A stretch of 6,852 bases of DNA from Clostridia bacterium (GTDB lineage: Bacteria > Bacillota_A > Clostridia > Christensenellales > UBA1242), in the NCBI GenBank assembly GCA_028701635.1, contig JAQVQJ010000066.1, forward strand, positions 1 through 6,852. The letters are read 5' to 3'. Positions 1 to 5,662 of the stretch are shown here, in pieces (the first letter of the stretch is position 1; each line of letters begins with the position of its first letter). Below the pieces are notes generated by a model. It was not told where the DNA came from. It ran no database searches and saw only the letters and a program-made list of their open reading frames with translations. Made by a program: the position numbers and the translations under genes.

Positions 1-575
1 TAACAATTATATGGTGTCTATTACTTGCAAAAGGGAAAGTTTTAGGACATATTATAGGGATAATAGGAACTATATTGTATATTATCTCTTCAGCTTTCGT
101 AGCATATTATGGAGAAATAATAATTTCCGTGGGTCTTACTATTCCAATGAGTATATGGGCGACAATTTCGTGGTTTAAGAACAAGAGAGTCGACACAGAA
201 CAAGGAAGAGTTGTTGTTATTAAAAAAATAAAGTCTATAGAGTTAGTAATATTACTTTTATCGCAAATTGTTATGGGGGTTGGATACTATTTTTTATTAA
301 AAGCATTCAATACTCAATTTTTGGTAATGTCAACCATATCTTTAGTTGTAAGTATTATAGCTACATATTTAGCCATTAGAAGAAGTGATTTAAATTGGAT
401 AGCTTGGATTATTAATTCTATAATGACTTTAACTCTTTGGCTTTATTTAACCATAACGATTAATTTATCTTATATTACCCTTTCAATTATGTCGGTTTTT
501 CTTTTTGTTAATAATATTTACGGATATATCAATTGGCAAATCTTGAAAAGAAGTCAAAAAAAAGATAAAAAATAG
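1..575 (+). CDS. pnuC: PnuC-family vitamin-precursor transporter, 5'-truncated by window edge
   Basis: Membrane protein that by family takes up nicotinamide riboside or a related vitamin precursor by facilitated diffusion, with uptake driven by phosphorylation inside the cell. The reading frame is already open at base 3 and no plausible start lies in the window; the TTG at 75 falls inside a conserved membrane segment, so the true start is upstream. Visible family features are a LAKGK segment (about 24-38), a YGE segment (about 108-116) followed by a membrane segment with a proline, WISWFK-like WATISWFKN, then the W-x-x-W-x-x-x-N pattern in LNWIAWIIN, and a C-terminal NNIYGYINW close. About six hydrophobic helices are readable, ending in a lysine-rich tail. 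Stop TAG is at 573-575. Substrate is uncertain, since PnuC relatives also carry thiamine (PnuT) or riboflavin (PnuX). A tRNA remnant starts about five bases after the stop, so the 3' end of the gene may have been affected by an insertion, although its C-terminus looks normal. Confidence 0.85.
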   Translation, partial: TIIWCLLLAKGKVLGHIIGIIGTILYIISSAFVAYYGEIIISVGLTIPMSIWATISWFKNKRVDTEQGRVVVIKKIKSIELVILLLSQIVMGVGYYFLLKAFNTQFLVMSTISLVVSIIATYLAIRRSDLNWIAWIINSIMTLTLWLYLTITINLSYITLSIMSVFLFVNNIYGYINWQILKRSQKKDKK

Positions 576-580
576 AGTGA

Positions 581-635
581 GAGTCCTCGGCTACGAACCG
601 GGTTGTCGGGGGTTCGAATCCCTCCGGGTGCACCA
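581..635 (+). pseudogene. 3' half of a tRNA-Arg(ACG) gene; candidate attachment-site scar
   Basis: The bases fold as the 3' part of a tRNA. The anticodon stem is CTCGG (586-590) with CCGGG (598-602). The seven-base loop CTACGAA (591-597) carries anticodon ACG at 593-595, and a five-base variable region lies at 603-607. The T stem GGGGG (608-612) pairs with CCCTC (620-624) around loop TTCGAAT, and the acceptor 3' strand CGGGTGC (625-631) is followed by A and an encoded CCA (633-635). GAGT at 581-584 fits the 3' side of a D stem. The 5' acceptor strand (expected GCACCCG) and the rest of the D arm are absent: that position holds the A-rich end of the transporter gene. It therefore cannot make a functional tRNA by itself. 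Such 3' halves are typical products of site-specific integration into tRNA genes, which is my inference; a recombination or deletion scar is the alternative. Confidence 0.8.
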
Positions 636-664
636 AATTAGGAAATAATTACCTTATTATTATT

Positions 665-693
665 TTTATAAAAACTTAAACATATGTTATTAT
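665..693 (+). promoter_or_regulatory. Predicted promoter of the ABC exporter operon, leaderless start
   Basis: A -35-like TTTATA (665-670, 4 of 6 matches) lies 17 bases before a -10 TATTAT (688-693, 5 of 6). The predicted transcription start is base 700, the A of the ATG, and no Shine-Dalgarno precedes that ATG. A perfect 10-base palindrome AACATATGTT (679-688) sits in the spacer touching the -10 and could be an operator. The region is very AT-rich, so chance matches are possible. Confidence 0.45.
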
Positions 694-699
694 TGCTTA

Positions 700-1632
700 A
701 TGAGTAAAGAACAGAATATAATAGAAATAAACAATTTGAATAAAAGCTATGGGCAAATCAAAGCTGTCGATAATATTTCTTTTTGCGTGCATAAAGGACA
801 AACTTTCGCATTTCTTGGCTCTAATGGTGCAGGGAAATCCACAACAATTAATATAATCTGTGGAATTCTTGAAAAAGATAGCGGAGAAGTATTTATCAAC
901 GGAATTAATATTGAAAAAAATATAGGAGAAGTCAAAAAGAAAATCGGAATAGTTTTTCAGCAGTCAGTATTAGACAAAAACTTTTCAGTTTATGAGAATT
1001 TAAAAAACAAGGCAATTTTGTATGGAATGTCAAATAAAGATTTTGAAAAAAGATTAGATTTTCTATCAATCGAATTGGATTTTAAAAATTTATTACAAAG
1101 GTCAATTAAAAAATTGAGTGGTGGGCAAGCAAGAAAAGTTGATTTAGCTAGATCCTTAATACATAATCCAAAGATTTTAATATTAGATGAACCAACGACA
1201 GGATTAGATCCTCAAACTCGTCAAAGAGTTTGGAAATTTTTAGATAAATTAAAAGAAGAGTCCGGGCTCACAATCTTTTTAACGACACATTATATGGAAG
1301 AAGCAAGCGATGCAGATTATGTTGTTATTTTAGACAAAGGTGTAATAGTTGCGGAAGATACTCCAACAAATTTAAAGAAAAAATATACTCATGATTTTGT
1401 TAAGATATATAACAAAAGAGGAAAAAAGGAAGCAATATCAACTTTACAAAAAGAAGGTTATGCTGTTTCGATCAAAAATGAATTTATTCAATTAGAGTTA
1501 AAAAATACAGAAGAAATAAAAAATCTAATTATAAAATACCCGGATATGTTTGATGATTTTGAAGTTATAAAGGGTAAAATGGACGATGTCTTCCTAGCAG
1601 TAACCAATAGGGAATTGGAGGACAAAGAATGA
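700..1632 (+). CDS. ABC exporter ATP-binding protein, DrrA/multidrug-type
   Basis: ATPase subunit of a two-gene ABC-2 exporter; it binds and hydrolyses ATP at the cytoplasmic face to drive the permease encoded next. All nucleotide-binding motifs are intact: Walker A GSNGAGKST (residues 40-48), Q-loop glutamine 87, signature LSGGQ (139-143), Walker B ILILDE (159-164), D-loop GLD (168-170) and H-loop histidine 197. After about residue 215 comes a C-terminal extension ending in a MDDVFLAVTNRE-like segment, the pattern seen at the end of DrrA-type ATPases (daunorubicin or antibiotic efflux family). The length of 310 residues is normal for that group. The ATG at 700 is the best start: it places the strand IIEINNLNKSYG where the fold begins. 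No Shine-Dalgarno lies upstream, and a predicted promoter ends seven bases before. The gene overlaps the permease by four bases. Substrate cannot be told; such pairs export drugs, bacteriocins, lipids or polysaccharides. Confidence 0.9.
   Translation: MSKEQNIIEINNLNKSYGQIKAVDNISFCVHKGQTFAFLGSNGAGKSTTINIICGILEKDSGEVFINGINIEKNIGEVKKKIGIVFQQSVLDKNFSVYENLKNKAILYGMSNKDFEKRLDFLSIELDFKNLLQRSIKKLSGGQARKVDLARSLIHNPKILILDEPTTGLDPQTRQRVWKFLDKLKEESGLTIFLTTHYMEEASDADYVVILDKGVIVAEDTPTNLKKKYTHDFVKIYNKRGKKEAISTLQKEGYAVSIKNEFIQLELKNTEEIKNLIIKYPDMFDDFEVIKGKMDDVFLAVTNRELEDKE
1617..1621 (+). promoter_or_regulatory. Ribosome binding site of the permease inside the ATPase gene
   Basis: GGAGG lies seven bases before the permease ATG (1629) and within the last codons of the upstream gene. 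With the ATGA overlap (1629-1632), it indicates translational coupling, which would keep the two subunits in balance. Confidence 0.75.
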
Positions 1633-2549
1633 AAAATAAAAATATGAAAGATTTATATGTTTTAACAAAAAGACATACAAAACTCTTTTTTAAAGATAAG
1701 AGTGCTTTTCTTCCAGCGTTAATAACTCCTGTGATTTTAATTGTTTTATTTATGACATTCTTAAAATCAGTTTATACGAGTGTTCTTTTAATGCATGTTC
1801 CTGAAGGAGTAGTTTTAGAAGGGTCATTGATAAACGCCTTTACAGGTAGTTGGCTGATTTCATCAATATTAGGAGTATCGTGCGTTACAATTGCTTTTTG
1901 TACTAATATAATTATGGCAGGTGACAAAGCAAATAAATCTATTAATGACTTTTATGTTTTACCTGTAAAGAAAAGCACCATTTCTTTGAGTTATTTTTTC
2001 TCTAATTTTATATCAACTCTTTTAGTTTGTTTGGTTTGCATGGCTCTCGGCTTTGTTTATTTTGCTCTTGCTGGCTGGTTTTTTACTGCTATTGATGTTT
2101 TATTAATTACTGCGGTTGTATTTATGTGTTGTCTTTTTGGCTCAACACTTGCTTGCGTTGTTGAATATTTTATTTCATCAATAGGGGGAATTAGTGCTAT
2201 TGCGACATTGGTTTCAAGTATGTATGGATTTATAGCTGGAGCATATATGCCACTATCACAATTTAGTCCGGTTGTTAGAGATATAATTTCATTCTTACCG
2301 GGTACTTACACATTAGGATTATTAAGAAATTATTATATGCGAGGAATTGTGGAAAACTTGTCTAATATTCTTCCAGAACAATCTATTGCAAATATTAAAA
2401 ATAATTTTGATGGCATTTTATATTTCCAAGGAAATCCAGTTCAAATCTGGCAAATGTTCTTAATTGTTGGACTATCCATTGCTGTGTTCTTAACTCTTTA
2501 TTTGAGTTTTGTATTTATGAAGAAAAGAAAAAAGAGAAAAATTGCTTAA
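1629..2549 (+). CDS. ABC-2 type exporter permease
   Basis: Membrane partner of the preceding ATPase, forming the export channel in the cytoplasmic membrane. The 306 residues start with a short charged cytoplasmic segment (KRHTKLFFKDK), then the usual ABC-2 arrangement of six hydrophobic segments at about residues 27-49, 75-97, 118-148, 152-180, 185-207 and 273-297. An extracellular loop lies between the first two. Around residues 199-240 it carries the characteristic ABC-2 stretch in which a Y-G-F-I-A-G-A-Y-M-P-L segment is followed by a short amphipathic region and F-L-P-G-T-Y. The C-terminus is a basic tail (KKRKKRK), consistent with a cytoplasmic end. The gene begins in an ATGA overlap with the ATPase gene and has its own GGAGG site, so the two are one operon. 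No resistance, modification or biosynthesis gene nearby points to a particular substrate. Confidence 0.88.
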   Translation: MKNKNMKDLYVLTKRHTKLFFKDKSAFLPALITPVILIVLFMTFLKSVYTSVLLMHVPEGVVLEGSLINAFTGSWLISSILGVSCVTIAFCTNIIMAGDKANKSINDFYVLPVKKSTISLSYFFSNFISTLLVCLVCMALGFVYFALAGWFFTAIDVLLITAVVFMCCLFGSTLACVVEYFISSIGGISAIATLVSSMYGFIAGAYMPLSQFSPVVRDIISFLPGTYTLGLLRNYYMRGIVENLSNILPEQSIANIKNNFDGILYFQGNPVQIWQMFLIVGLSIAVFLTLYLSFVFMKKRKKRKIA

Positions 2550-2555
2550 ATTTTA

Positions 2556-2564
2556 TGTTATAAT
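2556..2564 (+). promoter_or_regulatory. Extended -10 promoter of the Nudix gene
   Basis: TGTTATAAT is a perfect extended -10 element (TG, one base, then TATAAT at 2559-2564) in the 32-base gap after the permease stop. No -35 match lies at normal distance, as expected for an extended -10 promoter. Transcription would start near 2571, just before a weak AAGG ribosome site and the ATG at 2582. The Nudix gene could therefore be expressed independently of the exporter, although no terminator separates them. Confidence 0.6.
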
Positions 2565-2581
2565 TCAAAAAAGGAAAAAAT

Positions 2582-3085
2582 ATGAAAAAGTTTGTTGTTT
2601 GCTTTTTATTAAATAAAGATTATACAAAAACATTGATGATTTTAAAAAAGAAAAAAATTTACACAGGACTTTATAATGGTCTTGGCGGAAAGGTTGAAGA
2701 GGGCGAAACTGCGAAGGTGGCTGTAATTCGTGAGATTTTAGAAGAAAGTTTAAATAGAATAATTCTCACTAATCCAAAACATTTAGCTACTATAAATTTC
2801 CCTACTAGTAAAGAAGTTCCTATGAATAACGGAGTTAAACTTTATGTGTTTTATGATGTGATTGACGATAAAATAGAGCTTGCCAAAGAAGAGGAAGAGG
2901 GCGGAAAGATTGAATGGAAGACAATAGAGTTTGCTTTAGATATTAACAATCCACAACTTGGTGGCGACCATGATATTCCATATTACATACATATGGCGTT
3001 AACAAATGAGAAAATTTTAAATAATAAGAATTTAGAAAATAGAAACGATAAGGGATTGTGGTTTAAAGATAGTCATCAAAAATAA
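2582..3085 (+). CDS. Nudix hydrolase, MutT/8-oxo-dGTP diphosphatase-like
   Basis: Predicted cytoplasmic hydrolase that cleaves a nucleoside diphosphate linked to another group, possibly the oxidised nucleotide 8-oxo-dGTP, releasing the monophosphate form. The Nudix box is readable at residues 36-58: G36, five residues, E42, seven residues, R50-E51-I-L-E54-E55. Thus the metal-binding RExxEE core is complete. The last two positions of the box (usually glycine then a hydrophobic residue) are L57 and N58, a departure from the consensus. Before the box, the segment GLYNGLGGKVEEGE matches the common W-N-G-x-G-G-K-x-E-x-G-E pattern of MutT-like enzymes. The length of 167 residues is usual. The ATG at 2582 follows a modest AAGG about six bases upstream and its own extended -10 promoter. 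The exact substrate cannot be fixed; many Nudix proteins annotated as MutT act on other nucleotides or sugars. Confidence 0.8.
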   Translation: MKKFVVCFLLNKDYTKTLMILKKKKIYTGLYNGLGGKVEEGETAKVAVIREILEESLNRIILTNPKHLATINFPTSKEVPMNNGVKLYVFYDVIDDKIELAKEEEEGGKIEWKTIEFALDINNPQLGGDHDIPYYIHMALTNEKILNNKNLENRNDKGLWFKDSHQK

Positions 3086-3092
3086 TTGACTA

Positions 3093-3121
3093 TTGACTTT
3101 TCCACTAGTAGGTGTTAAAAT
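3093..3121 (+). promoter_or_regulatory. Sigma-A-type promoter of the acyltransferase gene
   Basis: TTGACT (3093-3098), a 17-base spacer, and an extended -10 TG-T-TAAAAT (3113-3121) form one of the best promoters in the window. Transcription would start near 3128. A second TTGACT (3086-3091) lies directly upstream. A 6+6 palindrome TCTCTT-T-AAGAGA (3121-3133) covers the predicted start point and could be an operator or simply a leader hairpin. The TTG of this -35 box also happens to be an in-frame start codon, but it is not the real start of the gene. Confidence 0.7.
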
Positions 3122-3143
3122 CTCTTTAAGAGAGGAAAATATT

Positions 3144-3587
3144 ATGGATGCAAAAGAAAAGATACTTCATAAAAAGAATAATTTTATAAAAGTGAAAAAA
3201 AATCTTTCTTTGGGAAAAAATTTTTATTGTGAACATGGTAATATTTATGCATTAGATAATTTATCTGTGGGTTCAAATTGTCGTTTTTTTGATAAAGGAA
3301 ATATATACATAGGCGAAAATGTTTTTATTGACTCTAATGTTACTCTTAGAACAAAACCTTCAAAACCTATTTATATTTATAATGGAGTTCGTATTGGTTC
3401 CTGTTCAATTATTTTGCCTGGAGTAGTAATAAATAATAATTCTATCGTTGTTCCTGGAAGTATAGTTGTAAAAAGTGTGCCAGCCAATGTTATTGTTGCT
3501 GGTTGTCCTGCAAAAATAGTAAAAAGAATAAGAACTAATAAAACAAGAGAAAAATATTTATTAAAAGAATACACTTCAGATAAATAA
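3144..3587 (+). CDS. Hexapeptide-repeat (left-handed beta-helix) acyltransferase-like protein
   Basis: Predicted member of the trimeric left-handed beta-helix family that transfers acetyl or other acyl groups to sugars or small metabolites in the cytoplasm, as in O-acetylation of envelope polysaccharide. The 147 residues contain hexapeptide-like turns from about residue 20 (LSLGKN, LSVGSN, IYIGEN, VRIGSC, VVINNN). It ends with the family signature VPANVIVAGCPAKIVKRI. The start at 3144 was chosen because AGAGG (3131-3135) lies eight bases before it. A longer reading from TTG at 3093 would begin inside the -35 promoter box. No histidine appears in the middle repeats, where family members often carry the catalytic base; the only histidines are near residues 9 and 31. 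Activity is therefore in doubt. Acceptor unknown. The gene has its own promoter and a strong terminator downstream, so it is probably transcribed alone or read through from the Nudix gene. Confidence 0.78.
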   Translation: MDAKEKILHKKNNFIKVKKNLSLGKNFYCEHGNIYALDNLSVGSNCRFFDKGNIYIGENVFIDSNVTLRTKPSKPIYIYNGVRIGSCSIILPGVVINNNSIVVPGSIVVKSVPANVIVAGCPAKIVKRIRTNKTREKYLLKEYTSDK

Positions 3588-3660
3588 ATTGAAAATTTTT
3601 TGTAAAAATAATAAAATCTGAAAAAGAATAGTATTAATCAAGAAAGATATTACAAGACAA

Positions 3661-3683
3661 AAAGGAAGAGAAAATCTTCCTTT
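3661..3683. terminator. Bidirectional intrinsic terminator
   Basis: A perfect 9-base inverted repeat AAAGGAAGA (3661-3669) and TCTTCCTTT (3675-3683) around loop GAAAA lies between two convergent genes. On the + strand the stem is followed by ATTTTAA; on the - strand it runs into a better T tract. It can thus end both the rightward acyltransferase transcript and the leftward LysM-GH18 transcript. Confidence 0.85.
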
Positions 3684-3715
3684 ATTTTAAATCTAAAAAT
3701 TAATTAGTAGTAAGT

Positions 3716-4987
3716 TTAAATCTTTACTATGTCAAATAGTGAGTTTTGTACTAGCCAATTTTGAGGGAAGTATCGGTTCAAAGACCAGTAACTGACTCCC
3801 GCTAAATTATATTCATCTACTAAACGGAGTTGAGCATCAATACTTCTTGCATCATCAAACCAAACTACGTGTCTTTTGTTATCTTTGTAATAATAGAAGA
3901 AAGGTGTTTCAGCTACTGGGTCAAATTCGATATTCGCTCCAACCGTTCTTGCAAGGTTAACTGCTTCGACATTGCTTACAATTCGCGCTGAAGTTCCTTC
4001 AACAAAAGGTAGTGTCCAATCGTAAGCATAGTTGGGCACACCCATTAATATTTTTCCTGGTTGAATTACAGTTACTGCATAATCTAATACTTTTTTAACT
4101 TCATTAACAGGAGATACAGCAAGAGGTGGTCCAAATAAATATCCCCATTCATAAGTCATAATGATTACTCTGTCGACAATTTGGGCAACAGCACCATAAT
4201 CATGGGCTTCATAGAGTGTTCCTTGTTGATCCCCACTAATCTTTGGAGCAAGAGCGGAAAATACTACATAATCCATAGGGTGCAACGCATTCGTTAGTTT
4301 TCTTAAAAATGCGGTATAATTATCTCTATCACTTGGCATTATGTATTCAAAATCAACAACAACTCCTGTATATCTTTTTGTATTTAAGGTATTAATAACA
4401 TTTTGTATTAAGTTATCTTCTGCCACTGGATTAGCAAATAATGATTGTGTTATTTCACCACTAAAACCACCACTTTCCAATGAGTTTGTTATAGTCATTA
4501 ATGGAGCAACTCCCGCTTGGATTGCTTTATCAATTATATTTGTATCAGGGATATCAACAAGACTTCCGTTTGGCATTACACGATAACTGAAAATACTTAA
4601 ATATGTAAGATTTGGCAGGGTCATATCTAGTGTGCTATTTGATATATTTGGCAAAACAAATCCATTAACCTCCATTTCGCCTAGTTTCTGCTGGGTTAGT
4701 GGAACTGTTATTTTATCTCCCGGATAGATTAAATAAGGCGGGTTGATTGTTGGGTTCACCGCAAGTAAAGTATCCAAAGGAACACCATATCTTCTAGCGA
4801 TAGAATACATAGTATCTCCTCGAACAACAGTATGTACCACATCATTTCTTGGAATAAATACCGTTTGTCCTACAACTAAACTTTCCGGATTAGCAAACAT
4901 ATTAAGACTGATTAATTCATCTAGCGCCACACTATATTTTTGCGCAATTGAATATAAGGTGTCACCCTTTTTTACAACATAAATCAT
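3716..4987 (-). CDS. LysM-GH18 glycosidase, SleL/YaaH-like spore-type hydrolase
   Basis: Cell-wall glycosidase of the type that degrades cortex peptidoglycan during spore germination. Residues 2-46 and 51-96 are two LysM domains (each begins V-x-K/R-G-D-T and ends with F/V-x-P-G/P); they bind peptidoglycan. Residues about 105-423 form a glycoside hydrolase family 18 barrel: VVVDFEY (209-215) carries the core D212-x-E214, E214 being the expected acid catalyst. An MTYEWG segment (277-282) and YWSLNRYFP near the end match SleL/YaaH-like proteins. The usual first aspartates of the DxxDxDxE motif are replaced, as is common in this subfamily. There is no signal peptide, which fits proteins made in the mother cell and placed on the forespore. 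The start is well supported by GGAG (4996-4993) five bases upstream. If the host does not sporulate, another wall role or export route must be sought. The gene stands alone between a terminator and a divergent gene. Confidence 0.87.
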   Translation of the reverse strand: MIYVVKKGDTLYSIAQKYSVALDELISLNMFANPESLVVGQTVFIPRNDVVHTVVRGDTMYSIARRYGVPLDTLLAVNPTINPPYLIYPGDKITVPLTQQKLGEMEVNGFVLPNISNSTLDMTLPNLTYLSIFSYRVMPNGSLVDIPDTNIIDKAIQAGVAPLMTITNSLESGGFSGEITQSLFANPVAEDNLIQNVINTLNTKRYTGVVVDFEYIMPSDRDNYTAFLRKLTNALHPMDYVVFSALAPKISGDQQGTLYEAHDYGAVAQIVDRVIIMTYEWGYLFGPPLAVSPVNEVKKVLDYAVTVIQPGKILMGVPNYAYDWTLPFVEGTSARIVSNVEAVNLARTVGANIEFDPVAETPFFYYYKDNKRHVVWFDDARSIDAQLRLVDEYNLAGVSYWSLNRYFPQNWLVQNSLFDIVKI

Positions 4988-5077
4988 TTTTTCTCCTTTT
5001 TAAAAATATAAACTAATAAATAATATGATTTTTATTAATTTTTGTTTAAAAATTAAATAAAAACAAAACATAATAAT
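4988..5077. promoter_or_regulatory. Divergent intergenic promoter region
   Basis: This 90-base AT-rich gap must hold the promoters of both the leftward LysM-GH18 gene and the rightward membrane-protein gene. For the leftward gene a TATATT -10 candidate lies at 5010-5005, about 15 bases before the start of its strong AAAGGAGA ribosome site; no good -35 is visible. For the rightward gene no Shine-Dalgarno and no convincing promoter can be picked: CATAAT at 5069-5074 lies too close to the ATG unless transcription starts inside the gene. Confidence 0.4.
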
Positions 5078-5647
5078 ATGAAATCATTACTTAAAGATAT
5101 TTCTCTATATTTTAGTGCTTTTGTGCCGATGTATTTTTTAATTGTAGTTAAATTTTGTTTTGGGTTATTAAGTGGAACGATTGAAATAAACGCACTTTCT
5201 ATAATTATTTTATCCTTTTATTCTTTTCTAGTAATAGGGGGAATTTTAGGAATTCTTTTCAATACTATTTGGAATAGAGAAAACTCTAAAAAGATTATCA
5301 TAACATCTCAACAAAATCTCACCGACCAACATTTTTTAGGATACTTTTCACTTTTTGTACTTTTTGCACTTACATTTGAGTTAACAAGGTTAAGTATGTT
5401 TGTTGTTAGTATTTTTATCATTATATTTATAGGGATTGTCTATATAAATAATAAGATGTTTTATATAAACCCGCTTTTAAATTTAATGGGATTTAACTTT
5501 TATGAAATTCAATATAAAGAAATTAACCAAAATGAAGAAAAACCTGCAAAAATGTTTTACAGGGGAAAACTAATTATTGATAATAAGCCATGTTTCGTAA
5601 AATTAGAAAAAACAAACTTTTCATTCGTTGATAAAAATAAAAAATAA
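5078..5647 (+). CDS. Small four-helix membrane protein, possibly KwaA-like
   Basis: I do not securely recognise this 189-residue protein. Four hydrophobic helices are visible at about residues 10-30, 40-64, 86-102 and 105-123, in two hairpins separated by a polar segment (RENSKKIIITSQQN). They are followed by a Y-I-N-P-L-L-N-L-x-G-F motif (129-139) and a mainly polar, lysine-rich C-terminal domain of about 55 residues with beta-like character. The overall plan (four helices plus a short soluble tail) resembles KwaA, the membrane sensor of the Kiwa anti-phage system, but this comes from memory of the family shape and no KwaB (DUF4868) gene is in the window. It may be an orphan copy or an unrelated membrane protein. 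No Shine-Dalgarno precedes the ATG. Its stop codon touches the stop codon of the convergent tcdA gene. Confidence 0.7.
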   Translation: MKSLLKDISLYFSAFVPMYFLIVVKFCFGLLSGTIEINALSIIILSFYSFLVIGGILGILFNTIWNRENSKKIIITSQQNLTDQHFLGYFSLFVLFALTFELTRLSMFVVSIFIIIFIGIVYINNKMFYINPLLNLMGFNFYEIQYKEINQNEEKPAKMFYRGKLIIDNKPCFVKLEKTNFSFVDKNKK

Positions 5648-5662
5648 TTATCTTTTTATCAA
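5628..5662. terminator. Weak inverted repeat at the abutting convergent gene ends
   Basis: TTGATAAAAA (5628-5637) and TTTTTATCAA (5653-5662) form a 10-base inverted repeat around a 15-base loop, centred on the two adjoining stop codons. It lies within the last codons of both genes. With only one G-C pair it would be a weak hairpin, but its A/T arms supply a T tract on either strand, so a shared terminator is possible. Confidence 0.35.

Noticed and set aside
75..575. TTG at 75 as the start of the transporter
   Set aside because: The frame is open to the window edge and upstream codons carry conserved PnuC residues (LAKGK), so this is a partial gene.
540..635. A complete functional tRNA-Arg gene
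   Set aside because: No GCACCCG-like 5' acceptor strand or full D arm lies in the 50 bases upstream; that stretch is the A-rich end of the pnuC-like gene.
747..935. Minus-strand 62-residue frame
   Set aside because: Lies wholly antisense to the Walker A region of the ABC ATPase, with no ribosome site or family features.
3093..3143. 17-residue N-terminal extension of the acyltransferase from TTG at 3093
   Set aside because: That TTG is the -35 box of a good promoter (TTGACT-N17-TAAAAT) and has no ribosome site; ATG at 3144 has AGAGG upstream.
3377..3574. Minus-strand 65-residue frame
   Set aside because: Antisense shadow of the acyltransferase repeats; no ribosome site.
4341..4982. Two plus-strand frames (4341-4586 and 4743-4982)
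   Set aside because: Both are antisense to the LysM-GH18 gene, whose protein is clearly recognisable.
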